From the NCBI GenBank assembly GCA_012729785.1, contig JAAYCL010000023.1:25684-89683 (forward strand): 64,000 nucleotides of DNA, given 5' to 3'. This document shows positions 7,982 to 17,739 of this stretch, piece by piece. The stretch is from Chlamydiota bacterium (GTDB taxonomy: Bacteria; Auribacterota; Tritonobacteria; UBA1439). Position numbers and translations under genes: made by a program. Under the pieces are notes generated by a model that did no database searches, was not told where the DNA came from, and saw nothing but the letters and a program-made list of their open reading frames with translations. How positions within the stretch are numbered: position 1 is the first letter of the stretch; each line of letters opens with the position of its first letter.

Positions 7982-9685
7982 ATGTACAGCAGTGTCTGCA
8001 CCGCCGTCGCGTACGGGTGGGCGAGGTTGCACGGCGTCAGGGCGCAGCGGGCCTTCCTCCGGCGGGGGGGGCGCTGCGCCGAAACGCAGCGGCGCGTCCT
8101 CCGGCGGAAGCTCGCCTGGGCCGCCGGCACCGAGTACGGCCGCCGCCACGGATTCGCCCGCATCGCCACGCCGGACGACTACCGCCGCGCCGTCCCGCTC
8201 GTCGACTACCAGACGATCTCCCCGCTCGTGGCGCGCGTGGTCGCGGGGGAAGGCGACATCCTCTTCCCCTCCCGCGAGCGGCTGCTGATGTTCGCCATGA
8301 CCAGCGGGACCACCGCGACGCCGAAGTACGTCCCGGTGACGGAGCGCTACCTCGCCGAGCTCGCGGAGGGGAACTTCGTCTGGGGGATGCGCCTCCTGCG
8401 GGACCACCCCGCCGCCATCGCGCACAAGATACTGCATATCGTCTCCCCGAGCAGGGAGTCCGCCACCCCCTCGGGGATCCCGTGCGGCGCGGCGACCGGG
8501 CTCGTCGCCGAATCGCAGCGGCGGATCGCCCACCTGAAGTACGCCCTCCCGACGGCGGTGTACGGCATCGGCGACTACGGGCTGAAGTACCTGTGCATCC
8601 TCCGGCTCGCCCTCCAGAAGAAGATCAGCCTCCTCATCGCGGCCAATCCGAGCACGCTGGTGGCGCTGGGGCGCCGGTTCGAGGAGCGCGCGCCGGCGCT
8701 CGTCCGGGACCTTCGCGACGGCGTCTTCCACGAGGCCGGCGCCCTCCCCCCCGCCGTGCGGGCAGTCGTCGCCCGGCAGCTCCGGAAGGACCCCGCGGGG
8801 GCGCGCCGGCTGGACCGGATCCTTGCGGCGAACGGGAAACTTCTCCCGCGCGACGCCTGGCCGGAACTCGAGGTGATCGGTTGCTGGACCGGCGGGACGC
8901 TCACGCCGTACCTCGACCTCGCGCGGGCGTACTGGGGCGACCGGCCGCTGCGCGACCCCGGGCTCATCGCCTCCGAGGGGCGGATGACCATCCCTTTGGA
9001 GGACGGGGACGGGGGCGGCGTGCTGGACGTGGGGAGCCACTTCTACGAGTTCATCCCGTACGGCGAGGAGGAGGCGGGGGCGACGCTTCTCGCCCACGAG
9101 CTGGAGGTGGGGAAAAGCTACTTCATTATCCTGACCACCTCCTCGGGCTTCTTCCGGTATAATATCTCCGACGTCGTGAAGGTGACCGGCCGGTTCGGCG
9201 ACACCCCGGTGCTCAGATTCCTGCACAAGGGAAGCCGCATCAGCTCCCTGACCGGTGAGAAGATCACCGAGCACCAGGTGGTGGAGGCGTTCAGGGAGTG
9301 CGAGCGGTCGCTCGGCCTCGCGGTCCCGCAGTTCACCGTCTGCCCCGGATGGGGCGACCCTCCCCGCTACTTCATCCTGATCGAGGAGCAGGGCGGAGGC
9401 CCCGTTTCGGCGGGGGAGGGGGGCCGGCGCTGGGCGGAGGCGGGCGCCCTCTTCGACCTCGCCCTCGGGCGGGCGAATATCGAGTACCGGGGCAAGCGCG
9501 ACTCGGGGCGCCTCGGGATGCCGGTCGTGCGCCTGGTCGAGCCCGGCTCGTTCGACCGGGACAAGTGCGCGCACGTCGGCAGGAGCGGGGGGAGGATGGA
9601 ACAGTACAAGCACCCCTACCTGAGCCCGCAGATCGACCATTGCGCCCGGTTCCGCCTCTCGGAGCCGGAAGACGGACGCGGCTGA
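7982..9685 (+). CDS. GH3 auxin-responsive-promoter-family acyl-adenylating enzyme
   Basis: 567 residues, full length for GH3 proteins, which belong to the ANL (acyl/aryl adenylate-forming) superfamily. The ATP-binding P-loop-like motif reads TSGTTATPKYVPVT near residue 105. A central GSHFYEFIPYGEEE segment and the FRYNISDVVKVTG motif (about 392-404) are typical GH3 signatures. Plant GH3 enzymes adenylate a carboxylic acid and conjugate it to an amino acid. Bacterial members are scattered and mostly uncharacterised. Here the enzyme would activate a carboxylate, perhaps a fatty or polyketide acid made by KS1/KS2, for amide or ester formation (inference). Start ATG 7982 begins the family alignment; longer in-frame starts overlap the methyltransferase gene. 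Confidence 0.88.
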   Translation: MYSSVCTAVAYGWARLHGVRAQRAFLRRGGRCAETQRRVLRRKLAWAAGTEYGRRHGFARIATPDDYRRAVPLVDYQTISPLVARVVAGEGDILFPSRERLLMFAMTSGTTATPKYVPVTERYLAELAEGNFVWGMRLLRDHPAAIAHKILHIVSPSRESATPSGIPCGAATGLVAESQRRIAHLKYALPTAVYGIGDYGLKYLCILRLALQKKISLLIAANPSTLVALGRRFEERAPALVRDLRDGVFHEAGALPPAVRAVVARQLRKDPAGARRLDRILAANGKLLPRDAWPELEVIGCWTGGTLTPYLDLARAYWGDRPLRDPGLIASEGRMTIPLEDGDGGGVLDVGSHFYEFIPYGEEEAGATLLAHELEVGKSYFIILTTSSGFFRYNISDVVKVTGRFGDTPVLRFLHKGSRISSLTGEKITEHQVVEAFRECERSLGLAVPQFTVCPGWGDPPRYFILIEEQGGGPVSAGEGGRRWAEAGALFDLALGRANIEYRGKRDSGRLGMPVVRLVEPGSFDRDKCAHVGRSGGRMEQYKHPYLSPQIDHCARFRLSEPEDGRG

Positions 9686-9700
9686 GCCGCGGAGGATTGC

Positions 9701-10453
9701 ATGCGGACGACGATGACGGCTGCGCTGCTGCTGCTGATCCTCGCCCCCCTCTCGGCGTCGGAGGAGGGGGAGGCGCCCGATCTGATGCGGCTCCTGGCCG
9801 CGGCGCGCCTCCACTACGCCGGCGTCACCGACTACACGGCGGTGTTCCACAAGCAGCAGCGCGTGGGAGGGGTGCTGCAGCCCGAGGAGAAGACGCAGTT
9901 CAAGTTCATGAAGCCGTTCAGCGTCTACATGAAGTGGATCGGGGGTTCGCACACGGGGAGGGAGGCGCTCTTCGTGCGCGGGAAGTACCACGACCGTCTG
10001 CTCGTGCATCTGGGGGGGATGGCCAACTATTTCGCCCCGACCATGGCGCTCTATCCCAACGGGATGCTCGCGATGCGGAACAACCTGCGCCCGATCACCG
10101 AGTCGGGAATGGAGAGCACCATCAACCTCATCGCCAGGGTCTGCGAGGAGGCCCGAAGGAACGGCGACCTGACGGTGCGGTATCGGGGGGAGGGGAACGT
10201 CGCGGGCCGGCCGACGCACATCTTCGAGCGCCTCCTGCCGAAGGGGAAGGGGTACCCGGCGCACCTGAGCCTGCTGGAGCTCGACAAGGAAACAGGCTAC
10301 CCGCTCTCGGTCCTCAGCTACGGGTGGGACGGGGAGCTGCTCGAGAAGTACCGGTACGAGCGGTTCCGCACGAATGTGGGCCTCACCGAACGCGATTTCG
10401 ACAGGGGAAACCGCGCCTATGCGTTCGGCCGCTTCACCGCGCCCATTCCCTGA
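9701..10453 (+). CDS. DUF1571 protein, LolA-like periplasmic carrier
   Basis: 250 residues with an N-terminal signal peptide (hydrophobic TAALLLLILAPLSAS). A domain matching DUF1571 follows: VTDYTAVFHKQQRVGG, then KFMKPFSVYMKW, GREALFVRGKY and a C-terminal RYERFRTNVGL. DUF1571 belongs to the LolA/LppX-like half-barrel group that shields lipid groups in the periplasm. SD GGAGG lies 7 bp before ATG 9701. Position within a ketosynthase cluster parallels aryl-polyene-type clusters, where LolA-like proteins help move the product to the outer membrane. That supports a lipidic, exported product (inference). Confidence 0.82.
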   Translation: MRTTMTAALLLLILAPLSASEEGEAPDLMRLLAAARLHYAGVTDYTAVFHKQQRVGGVLQPEEKTQFKFMKPFSVYMKWIGGSHTGREALFVRGKYHDRLLVHLGGMANYFAPTMALYPNGMLAMRNNLRPITESGMESTINLIARVCEEARRNGDLTVRYRGEGNVAGRPTHIFERLLPKGKGYPAHLSLLELDKETGYPLSVLSYGWDGELLEKYRYERFRTNVGLTERDFDRGNRAYAFGRFTAPIP

Positions 10454-10465
10454 GGGAGGACGGCA

Positions 10466-11635
10466 GTGCGCGTGCGCAGCCTGGTCGTGTACCGTGTCCG
10501 GGTCCCGTTCAGAACCGTCTTCAGCCACGCCCGCGCCTCCCGCGCCGAGACCGACAACGTCGTTGTCGAGGCGGTCACCGACGCCGGGGTGCGCGGGTTC
10601 GGCGAGGGGGTGCCGAGGGAGTACGTGACCGGCGAGACCCCCGCGTCGGCGATCGACTATCTCCGGACGCTCGACCTCGCCTTCCTCTCCGCGGGCTGGG
10701 GTTCCGCGGGGGAGGCCGTTCGGGCGCTGCGCGCCTGGGAGAAGGGGGCGGAGGAGCGCGGCGGGATATTCCCGGGCGCGGCGCGGTGCGCCTTGTCGCT
10801 GGCGCTCCTCGACGCGGCGGGGAAGGCCTGGAAGGTCGGCGCGGAAGCCCTCTGCGCGGAGGCCGCCGGGGCGGGCGCGGCGGGGGGGGCGCCTGAACGG
10901 GTGCGCTACAGCGCCGTCTGCTCGGGCGGGGAGCCGCGCGCGGTCGCACTCTCCTGCCTGAAATTCAGGCTCTACGGCTTCGCGGCCGTGAAGCTCAAGG
11001 TCGGGTGGGGGGAGGAGCGCGACGTCGCCCTCGTGCGCCTCGCGAGGAGGCTGCTCGGGCGGCGGACCGATATCCGGGTGGACGCCAACGGCAGGTGGAA
11101 TTTCGACACCGCGAGGCGTCTGATCCCCCGCCTCGGCGGGTTCGGCGTCTCGTCGGTGGAGGAGCCGCTCGCTCCGGAAGAGCGGGGCCGGCTCCCCGAG
11201 CTCAGGCGGGCAGCCGGGGTGCCGCTGATGCTCGACGAGTCCGTGCGCTCGAGCGCGGAGCTGCGCCGTCTCGCGGAGGCCGGCGCGTGCGACCTCGTGA
11301 ATATCCGCCTCTCGAAGTGCGGCGGGATCTTCGCGTCGCTGGCGCTCGCGGCGCAGGCGCGGGCGTCGGGGCTCGGGTTTCAGATGGGGTGCCAGGTGGG
11401 CGAGAGCGGGCTCCTCTCCGCGGCGGGGCGCCTGTTCGCGTTCCTCGCCCCGGATGCGCGCCACCTCGAGGGCTCGTACGACAGGCACCTGCTGCGGGAG
11501 AATCTGGTCGCCGAGGACGTTACCTTCGGCCGCGGCGGGTGGGCGCGGCGGCTGCCGGGCGCGGGGCTCGGCGTGACAATCGACCCTCAGGCGCTGGACC
11601 GATGCGCGGCGGAGAGGCTGCAACTGACGTTGTGA
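10466..11635 (+). CDS. Enolase-superfamily enzyme (muconate-cycloisomerase subgroup)
   Basis: 389 residues starting at GTG 10466 with GGGAGGA just upstream. It has the N-terminal capping domain and a TIM-barrel with all subgroup hallmarks: KLKVG (KxK general base, about residue 176), metal ligands in VDANGRW, VEEPL and LDESV, and the opposite-face Lys in NIRLSKCGG. Family members include o-succinylbenzoate synthase, dipeptide epimerase and N-succinylamino acid racemase. The sequence alone does not choose between them. In this cluster an epimerase acting on an amino-acid or dipeptide part of the GH3 product is conceivable (inference). Menaquinone OSBS is less likely because no other men genes are nearby. 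Confidence 0.85.
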   Translation: MRVRSLVVYRVRVPFRTVFSHARASRAETDNVVVEAVTDAGVRGFGEGVPREYVTGETPASAIDYLRTLDLAFLSAGWGSAGEAVRALRAWEKGAEERGGIFPGAARCALSLALLDAAGKAWKVGAEALCAEAAGAGAAGGAPERVRYSAVCSGGEPRAVALSCLKFRLYGFAAVKLKVGWGEERDVALVRLARRLLGRRTDIRVDANGRWNFDTARRLIPRLGGFGVSSVEEPLAPEERGRLPELRRAAGVPLMLDESVRSSAELRRLAEAGACDLVNIRLSKCGGIFASLALAAQARASGLGFQMGCQVGESGLLSAAGRLFAFLAPDARHLEGSYDRHLLRENLVAEDVTFGRGGWARRLPGAGLGVTIDPQALDRCAAERLQLTL

Positions 11636-12059
11636 CGAGGGCGTGCGGCGGGCGGGCGCATCGTCCGACGAAACGGACGGAGGCACTGGGACGCGGATGA
11701 ACGGGGAAGAGCGCGGCGAAGAACGGCTGCACGGCGGATCGGCGCCCCCGCCCGACGAAAGCCGGGCGGGGATGCGGACGGATGCGGGAGGGGCCGGCGG
11801 AGCGGACGGGCGGCGCGCCGGTCAATCCGGGACCGGGAACGTCCCGCCGCCCCGCGGGGAGGCCGACAGGGAGGCGCGCAGGCGCGGCGGAAGGAGGCGC
11901 AGGAGGCCGCGCGGTCCCGCCGGCCGCCGGGCGGGGGGAGACGGACACGAGGAGGGGCATCGCCGGGAGGAACGCCGGGACCGCCGCTTGGACGAGCAGG
12001 AACCTTGCGGCGGGGCCACGGGTGCGGATACGGACGGGACCGCGCCCGAGGTAAAGCGG
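11636..12059. other. Arg/Gly-rich open spacer before the hydrolase gene
   Basis: The 424 bp between the enolase-superfamily gene and the hydrolase start are extremely rich in CGG/GGC/GAC. They remain open in the hydrolase frame from ATG 11643 (also ATG 11697), and would encode about 139 residues of low-complexity Arg, Gly, Glu and Asp. No domain is recognisable. Either the hydrolase carries a disordered basic/acidic N-terminal tail or this is untranslated GC-rich spacer. I favour untranslated spacer because a better start with GAGG upstream exists at 12060. Confidence 0.5.
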
Positions 12060-12875
12060 ATGGTCATGGACGACGGGATCGCGCTCCAGTACCGGGACTG
12101 GGCGCCGCGGCATCCGAAAGGGGCCGTGATCTGCGTGCACGGCATCCGGAGCCACGGCGCCTGGTACCTCGGCTCCTGCGCCCGGCTCGCCGAACGCGGG
12201 TATCGGGTGCTGTTCCCCGACCGCCGCGGCTCAGGCCTCAATCGGGACGCGGGAACGCCGGGCGCCGAGCGGGTCGCGCGGTGGGTGGGGGACCTGGTGC
12301 AATTCGCCGCGCGCGCGTCCGTGGAACTGCGGGGGAAACCGGTGCACCTGCTCGGCATCTCGTGGGGCGGGCGCATCGCCGCGGCGGCGGCCGCGGCGGG
12401 GCGCGTCCGGGTGCGCAGCGTCGTCCTCTCCGCCCCCGGCATCGTCGCCTTGCGGGACTGCAGCATCGGCACGAAGCTCTCCGTCGCCACCGCGCTCCTC
12501 CTGAACCCGCGCCGCGACTTTTCGATACCGCTGCAGGACCCGGCCCTCTTCACCGACGACCCCGACGAGCGCAACTACATCGAGCAGGACCAGTTCGGGG
12601 TCCGGCGCGCGAGCGCGCGGTTTCTTTTCGAGAGCAGGAAACTCGAGCGCCTCGGGCGCCGGTCGCTGCGGACGCTGCGGACCCCGCTCCTGCTGCTCCT
12701 CGCGGGGCGCGACCGGATCGTGGACAACGCGAAGACGCAACGCCTCTTCGAGAAGTGCCCGGCCGCGGACAAGGTCTTGAAGGTGTACCCCGAGGCCCGG
12801 CACACGCTCGACTTCGACGCGTGCCGCGACGAGTATTTCGACGACCTCGCGGCCTGGTTCGACGCGCACGGATAG
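12060..12875 (+). CDS. Alpha/beta-hydrolase (lysophospholipase-like)
   Basis: 271 residues from ATG 12060. Motifs in order are the oxyanion VCVHGIRSHG type (ICVHGIRSHGAWY), the nucleophile elbow GISWGG, the acid in LLLAGRDRIVD and the catalytic His in PEARHTLDF. This is the arrangement of monoacylglycerol lipase/lysophospholipase-like serine hydrolases. A GAGG element lies about 8 bp before ATG 12060; ATG 12066 is also possible. A much longer reading from 11643 adds only low-complexity sequence. In this cluster it may release or trim an acyl chain (inference). Confidence 0.85.
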   Translation: MVMDDGIALQYRDWAPRHPKGAVICVHGIRSHGAWYLGSCARLAERGYRVLFPDRRGSGLNRDAGTPGAERVARWVGDLVQFAARASVELRGKPVHLLGISWGGRIAAAAAAAGRVRVRSVVLSAPGIVALRDCSIGTKLSVATALLLNPRRDFSIPLQDPALFTDDPDERNYIEQDQFGVRRASARFLFESRKLERLGRRSLRTLRTPLLLLLAGRDRIVDNAKTQRLFEKCPAADKVLKVYPEARHTLDFDACRDEYFDDLAAWFDAHG

Positions 12876-12957
12876 GGCGCCTGTGCGCCGGGTGGGGGGC
12901 CCCCCCCCGGGCGGGGACGCGCCCGGGCGGAAGGGGCCGATGACAAGGAGAACGGAG

Positions 12958-13950
12958 ATGCAGGCATTGGTGACGGGGGCGGCCGGGTGCGTGGGGAGCG
13001 CCCTGGCGGAGCTGTTGAAGGCCCGGGGGCACGAGGTGCGGGCGCTCGTGCGCGAGGGGAGCGACACCGCGTTCCTGAAAACGCTCGACGTGGAACTGAC
13101 CCGCGGCGACCTCGGCGACCGCCCCTCCCTCGACGCGGCGGTGCGGGGCGTGGACGCGGTCTTCCACTGCGCGGCGCTGGTGGGCGACTGGGTGAGCCTC
13201 GATGAGATGCGGCGGGTGAACGTCGAGGGGCTGGGGCGGCTTCTCGAGGCCTCGGCGGCGGCGGGCGTGCGGCGCTTCATATATATGAGCTCGATGGTGG
13301 TCCTCGGGGCGGACAGGCAGGACAACCTCGACGAGACCGCCCCGTACGTCTTCACCGGCGACAACTACAACACCACGAAGATCGAGGCGGAGAAACTGCT
13401 GATGGAGTTCGCCGCCGCGCACAAGCTCGCCGTCACGGTGGTCAGGGCCCCGTACGTCTACGGTCCCCGGGACCGGCAGATGTTTCCCCGCATCCTTCAG
13501 TACCTCGCCCGGGGGAAGTACGCCTACATCGGCGGCGGCGACGTCCCGTTCACGCTCGTCTACTCCGGGAACCTCGCCGAGGGGCTCCTCAAGGCCGCTC
13601 GGAACCCCGCGGCGGCCGGGAAGGTCTACAACATCACCGACGGCGCCCCGGTGACCCGCCGGCAGCTGATCGAGCGGATGGCGGACGAGCTCGGCCTCCC
13701 GCGGCCGAAGAAAAATGTCCCGTACCCGGTCGCCGTCGCCGTCTGCGCCCTCTGCGAGGCGGCGGCGAAACTGTTCCGGCTGAAGACCCCGCCGATCCTC
13801 AACCGTTTCCGGCTGAAGTTCATGACGGCGCATCTCACCTTCGACATCTCCAAAGCCCGCCGCGAGCTCGGCTACGAGCCGCGGATCCCGTTCGACCGGG
13901 CGCTGAAGGAGACGGTGGCCTGGTTCAAGGCGAACGGAAAGACGAGGTGA
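12958..13950 (+). CDS. NAD(P)-dependent epimerase / 3-beta-HSD-like SDR
   Basis: 330 residues of the extended short-chain dehydrogenase family. The nucleotide-binding motif is TGAAGCVGSAL at the N-terminus, FHCAALVGDW follows, the catalytic serine region is YMSSMVVLG and the active-site pair is YNTTK. The closest description is a 3-beta-hydroxysteroid dehydrogenase/isomerase-like protein. OleD of the long-chain olefin pathway, which reduces a beta-keto acid from head-to-head condensation, belongs to the same group. That makes a role in reducing a KS product attractive but unproven. ATG 12958 is chosen because AAGGAG lies 8 bp upstream; an earlier ATG at 12883 adds a Gly/Pro-rich leader. Confidence 0.85.
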   Translation: MQALVTGAAGCVGSALAELLKARGHEVRALVREGSDTAFLKTLDVELTRGDLGDRPSLDAAVRGVDAVFHCAALVGDWVSLDEMRRVNVEGLGRLLEASAAAGVRRFIYMSSMVVLGADRQDNLDETAPYVFTGDNYNTTKIEAEKLLMEFAAAHKLAVTVVRAPYVYGPRDRQMFPRILQYLARGKYAYIGGGDVPFTLVYSGNLAEGLLKAARNPAAAGKVYNITDGAPVTRRQLIERMADELGLPRPKKNVPYPVAVAVCALCEAAAKLFRLKTPPILNRFRLKFMTAHLTFDISKARRELGYEPRIPFDRALKETVAWFKANGKTR

Positions 13951-13957
13951 GCCGATC

Positions 13958-14935
13958 ATGATCCTTGTCACCGGGGCGAACGGCTACGTGGGCGCGCACC
14001 TCGTCGCGCGCCTCCGCGAGGAGGGGGCGGCGGTCCGCGCGCTCGTGCGGAGGGGCTGTTCCGGCGCCGAGGCGGAGTGTCTGCGGAAGACGGGCGCGGA
14101 GCTGGTCGAGGCCGACCTCGAGGAGGCCGGCCCCCTGGCCGCCGCGCTGGACCGGGCGGAGACGGTCGTGCACCTCCTCGGGAGCATCGAGCGTCCCCGG
14201 CGGGGCGGCTACCGGGGGATGCACACCGCCAAGACGGCGCTGCTCGCGCGAGCGTTCCGCGCGGAGGTCGACGCCCGGCGGCGGCGGGGCGGGTCCGGGC
14301 GCGGGCGGGTGGTGTACCTGAGCGCCCTCGGCGCCTCGCCAAACGCCGCGAACCTCTACGCCCGCACGAAGGGGGAGGCGGAGGAGGAGCTCAGGCGTTC
14401 GGGGCTCGACTGGGTGAGCGTGCGGTCGTCGCTCATCTTCGGGAGGGAGACGGGGAGGCGCGACAGCAAGATCGTGCGCAAGCTCGCCCGCCTCGCGGCC
14501 TCGGGGCGCGCGGTGCCGCTCGTCGGCGGGGGGAGGAACCGGATCCAGCCGATCTACATCGCCGACCTCGTCTCCTGTCTCCGGGCGGCGATCCTGGCCG
14601 ACGGCCCGCTCCGCGAGATTTGGGAAGCGGGCGGGCCCGCGCAGCTCATGCTCCGCGACGTGGCCCTCACGCTGATGCGGCTCTTCGGTAATCCGAACGG
14701 GATCGCCGCGGTCCCGTTCCCGGTGGCGTACCTGCTGGCCCTGTGCGCGCGCGCCGTGCGCGCGGAGAAGACGCTGAACCTCGAACAGGTGCGAATGTCC
14801 CGCCGCGACGCGGTCTGCGCCGCCAACCGCGCCCCCGCGGCCTGCGGCGGGCGCCTTGTCTCGTTCGAGGAGGGGATGGCGCGGACGATTTCGCGTTTCG
14901 GGCGCGAAGCGCTCCTGGGGGGGGAGGGGAGATGA
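13958..14935 (+). CDS. NAD(P)-binding SDR of the NDUFA9-like type
   Basis: 325 residues beginning [15 protein letters not shown], an N-terminal Rossmann motif. It continues with [21 protein letters not shown] and a YARTK active-site-like motif (Tyr-x-x-x-Lys as YARTK). This pattern fits the atypical SDRs related to complex I subunit NDUFA9 and YwnB-like proteins. These often bind NADPH without clear catalysis. The start lies 7 bp after the preceding SDR, and the stop overlaps the next start (ATGA), so it is part of the same operon. Substrate unknown. Confidence 0.82.
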   Translation: MILVTGANGYVGAHLVARLREEGAAVRALVRRGCSGAEAECLRKTGAELVEADLEEAGPLAAALDRAETVVHLLGSIERPRRGGYRGMHTAKTALLARAFRAEVDARRRRGGSGRGRVVYLSALGASPNAANLYARTKGEAEEELRRSGLDWVSVRSSLIFGRETGRRDSKIVRKLARLAASGRAVPLVGGGRNRIQPIYIADLVSCLRAAILADGPLREIWEAGGPAQLMLRDVALTLMRLFGNPNGIAAVPFPVAYLLALCARAVRAEKTLNLEQVRMSRRDAVCAANRAPAACGGRLVSFEEGMARTISRFGREALLGGEGR

Positions 14936-15858
14936 TCTGGGTCGGCCTCGTCGCGGTCCTGGCGCTGGCGGCCTACCTGTGTAGCCTCACGGTCCACTAC
15001 GTCCGCCTGATCAGGAGCATCTTCCTCAACTCGACGATCTCGGCGCCGCCGCAGACGCGCTGGGAGATAGACGGCGAGGTGGTGAGGTTCCTCAGCCTCG
15101 ACGGCGTCGAGCTCAAGGGCGTCTTCGTCCCGTGCGCCTCCGGCGCGGCGAACGGGACGATCGTCTTCGCGCACGAGGTGGGGGCGGGGCTCAACTCCTA
15201 CGAGCGGTACTGCGCCTTCCTCCTCGACGAGGGGTACAACATCTTCTCCTTCGACTTCCGCGGCCAGCACGCCGAGGAGAACGAGCACTACAACCCGACC
15301 CAGTGGGCGAGCGAGAACGAGTACTACGACCTCCTGGGGGCCATCGCCTACGTGCAGGGGCGCGCCGACGTCGACCCCGAGCATATCGGCCTGTTCGGCG
15401 TCTCCCGCGGGGCCACCACCTGCCTCTGCGTGCTCGGGAGGAACCCGGGCGTCAAGGCCGTCGTCAGCGACGGGGCGTTCTCGACGATGGCGACGATGGG
15501 GAGCTATATCCGCCGATGGGCGCCGATCTACTTCCCCCGCTTCGTGGCGCCGCGACTTCCGAAATGGCTGATCGTCTATCTGAGTTTCCTCAGCCTGAAG
15601 TCGGCGCAGCGGCGGCTCGGTCTGCGGCTCCTCTCGCTCGAGTGGTCGCTCCGGAGGAACACCGACGTCCCCGTCTTCATCATCCACGGGAAGAAGGACC
15701 GCTACATCGAATCCCGCCTCGCCCCGTGGCTCTACGACCGGATCCGCGCCTCCAAGGAGCTCTGGATCGTCGAGGGGGCCCGGCACAACGAGGCGGTCCA
15801 GCTCGAGCCCGAGGAGTACCGGAAGCGGGTCACCGCCTTCATCCGCGAGTATCTCTGA
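14932..15858 (+). CDS. Membrane-anchored alpha/beta-hydrolase
   Basis: 308 residues with an N-terminal transmembrane segment ([17 protein letters not shown]). A dienelactone-hydrolase/BAAT-like alpha/beta-hydrolase domain follows: [16 protein letters not shown], nucleophile elbow FGVSRGA, acid in IHGKKDRYI and His in EGARHNEA. It starts inside the stop codon of the previous SDR (ATGA), which indicates translational coupling. It is the last gene of the cluster before the rplU promoter. The membrane anchor suggests it acts on a lipid-like or exported substrate (inference). Confidence 0.85.
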   Translation: MIWVGLVAVLALAAYLCSLTVHYVRLIRSIFLNSTISAPPQTRWEIDGEVVRFLSLDGVELKGVFVPCASGAANGTIVFAHEVGAGLNSYERYCAFLLDEGYNIFSFDFRGQHAEENEHYNPTQWASENEYYDLLGAIAYVQGRADVDPEHIGLFGVSRGATTCLCVLGRNPGVKAVVSDGAFSTMATMGSYIRRWAPIYFPRFVAPRLPKWLIVYLSFLSLKSAQRRLGLRLLSLEWSLRRNTDVPVFIIHGKKDRYIESRLAPWLYDRIRASKELWIVEGARHNEAVQLEPEEYRKRVTAFIREYL

Positions 15859-15895
15859 GACGCCCCGCCCCCTCCCCGCGTCCGGCCCTTTGGCC

Positions 15896-15924
15896 TTGAC
15901 GAGGGAGGGGGAACGCGGTACCAT
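15896..15924 (+). promoter_or_regulatory. Promoter of rplU-rpmA-obgE
   Basis: TTGACG (15896-15901), 17-bp spacer, TACCAT (15919-15924), placed 37 bp before the rplU start. The match is good for the -35 and moderate for the -10. Confidence 0.5.
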
Positions 15925-15960
15925 TCTCTCCTTGTTCTCACCACGTGCGGGGAGGCGACA

Positions 15961-16275
15961 ATGTTTGCTATCATAGAGTCCGGATCGAAGCAGTACAAGG
16001 TGTCCGAAGGGGACAGGATCGAGATCTACGCCCTCGGCCTCGAACCCGGCAAGGAGATCGAGTTCAAGGAGGTGCTCCTCGTCGCCGACGGGAAGAAGGT
16101 GCTCGTCGGCCGCCCGGTCGTCGAGGGGGCGAAGGTCGTCGGGACCGCCGAGGGGGAGAAGAAAGGGCCGAAGCTCTTCCCCCTCCAGCGGAGGCGCCGG
16201 AAGAACTCGCAGCGCCGCATCGGCCACCGCCAGAAGATGAGCGTGGTCAGGATCAGCAGCATCGTCGTCGCATAG
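15961..16275 (+). CDS. rplU: 50S ribosomal protein L21
   Basis: 104 residues, the usual length. [14 protein letters not shown] at the start, a basic [21 protein letters not shown] segment in the middle and the C-terminal VRISSIVVA strand are all diagnostic of bL21. It binds 23S rRNA near L20. GGGGAGG precedes the ATG. The order rplU-rpmA-obgE is the classic bacterial one. Confidence 0.97.
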   Translation: MFAIIESGSKQYKVSEGDRIEIYALGLEPGKEIEFKEVLLVADGKKVLVGRPVVEGAKVVGTAEGEKKGPKLFPLQRRRRKNSQRRIGHRQKMSVVRISSIVVA

Positions 16276-16285
16276 GAGGTTCGCC

Positions 16286-17570
<1,285 letters not shown>

Positions 17571-17574
17571 CGAC

Positions 17575-17735
17575 AGCCACAGAGGGCACAGAGCACACGG
17601 AAAGAGGCGGTTTTGTTTCGCCACGGATCGTCACGGATGTCCACGGATCGAACACTCGGGTATCCGTGAAGATCCGTGAGAATCCGTGGCAAAAGAAGGA
17701 ATCTTTCCCTCTGTGGCCTCTGTGATCTCTGTGGC
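17575..17735. repeat. Nested inverted repeats between obgE and proB
   Basis: The obgE-proB spacer is built from two nested palindromes. The outer arms carry CCACAGAGG/CACAGAG on the left (17576-17593) and CTCTGTGGC/CTCTGTG on the right (17709-17735). The inner arms carry three copies of CACGGAT on the left (17621-17648) and three ATCCGTG units on the right (17662-17689). A transcript would fold into a long two-part hairpin. Similar CTCCGTG/CTCTGTGG text recurs at 30571-30600, so this is a dispersed family. It is AT-richer than the surrounding genes and ends only 4 bp before proB. Confidence 0.75.
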
Positions 17736-17739
17736 AACG

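Noticed and set aside
4770-7982. Minus-strand open frame of about 1,070 codons opposite the ketosynthases
   Set aside because: Same antisense effect; KS1 and KS2 on the + strand have full-length motifs.
7913-11686. Minus-strand open frame of over 1,200 codons opposite the GH3, DUF1571 and enolase-superfamily genes
   Set aside because: High-GC coding DNA leaves long antisense frames open. The translation is Arg/Pro/Glu/Gly low-complexity with no family match, while the + strand carries well-supported genes.
12883-12957. 25-residue N-terminal extension of the OleD-like SDR
   Set aside because: Gly/Pro-rich and ahead of the nucleotide-binding motif; the AAGGAG before ATG 12958 fits better.
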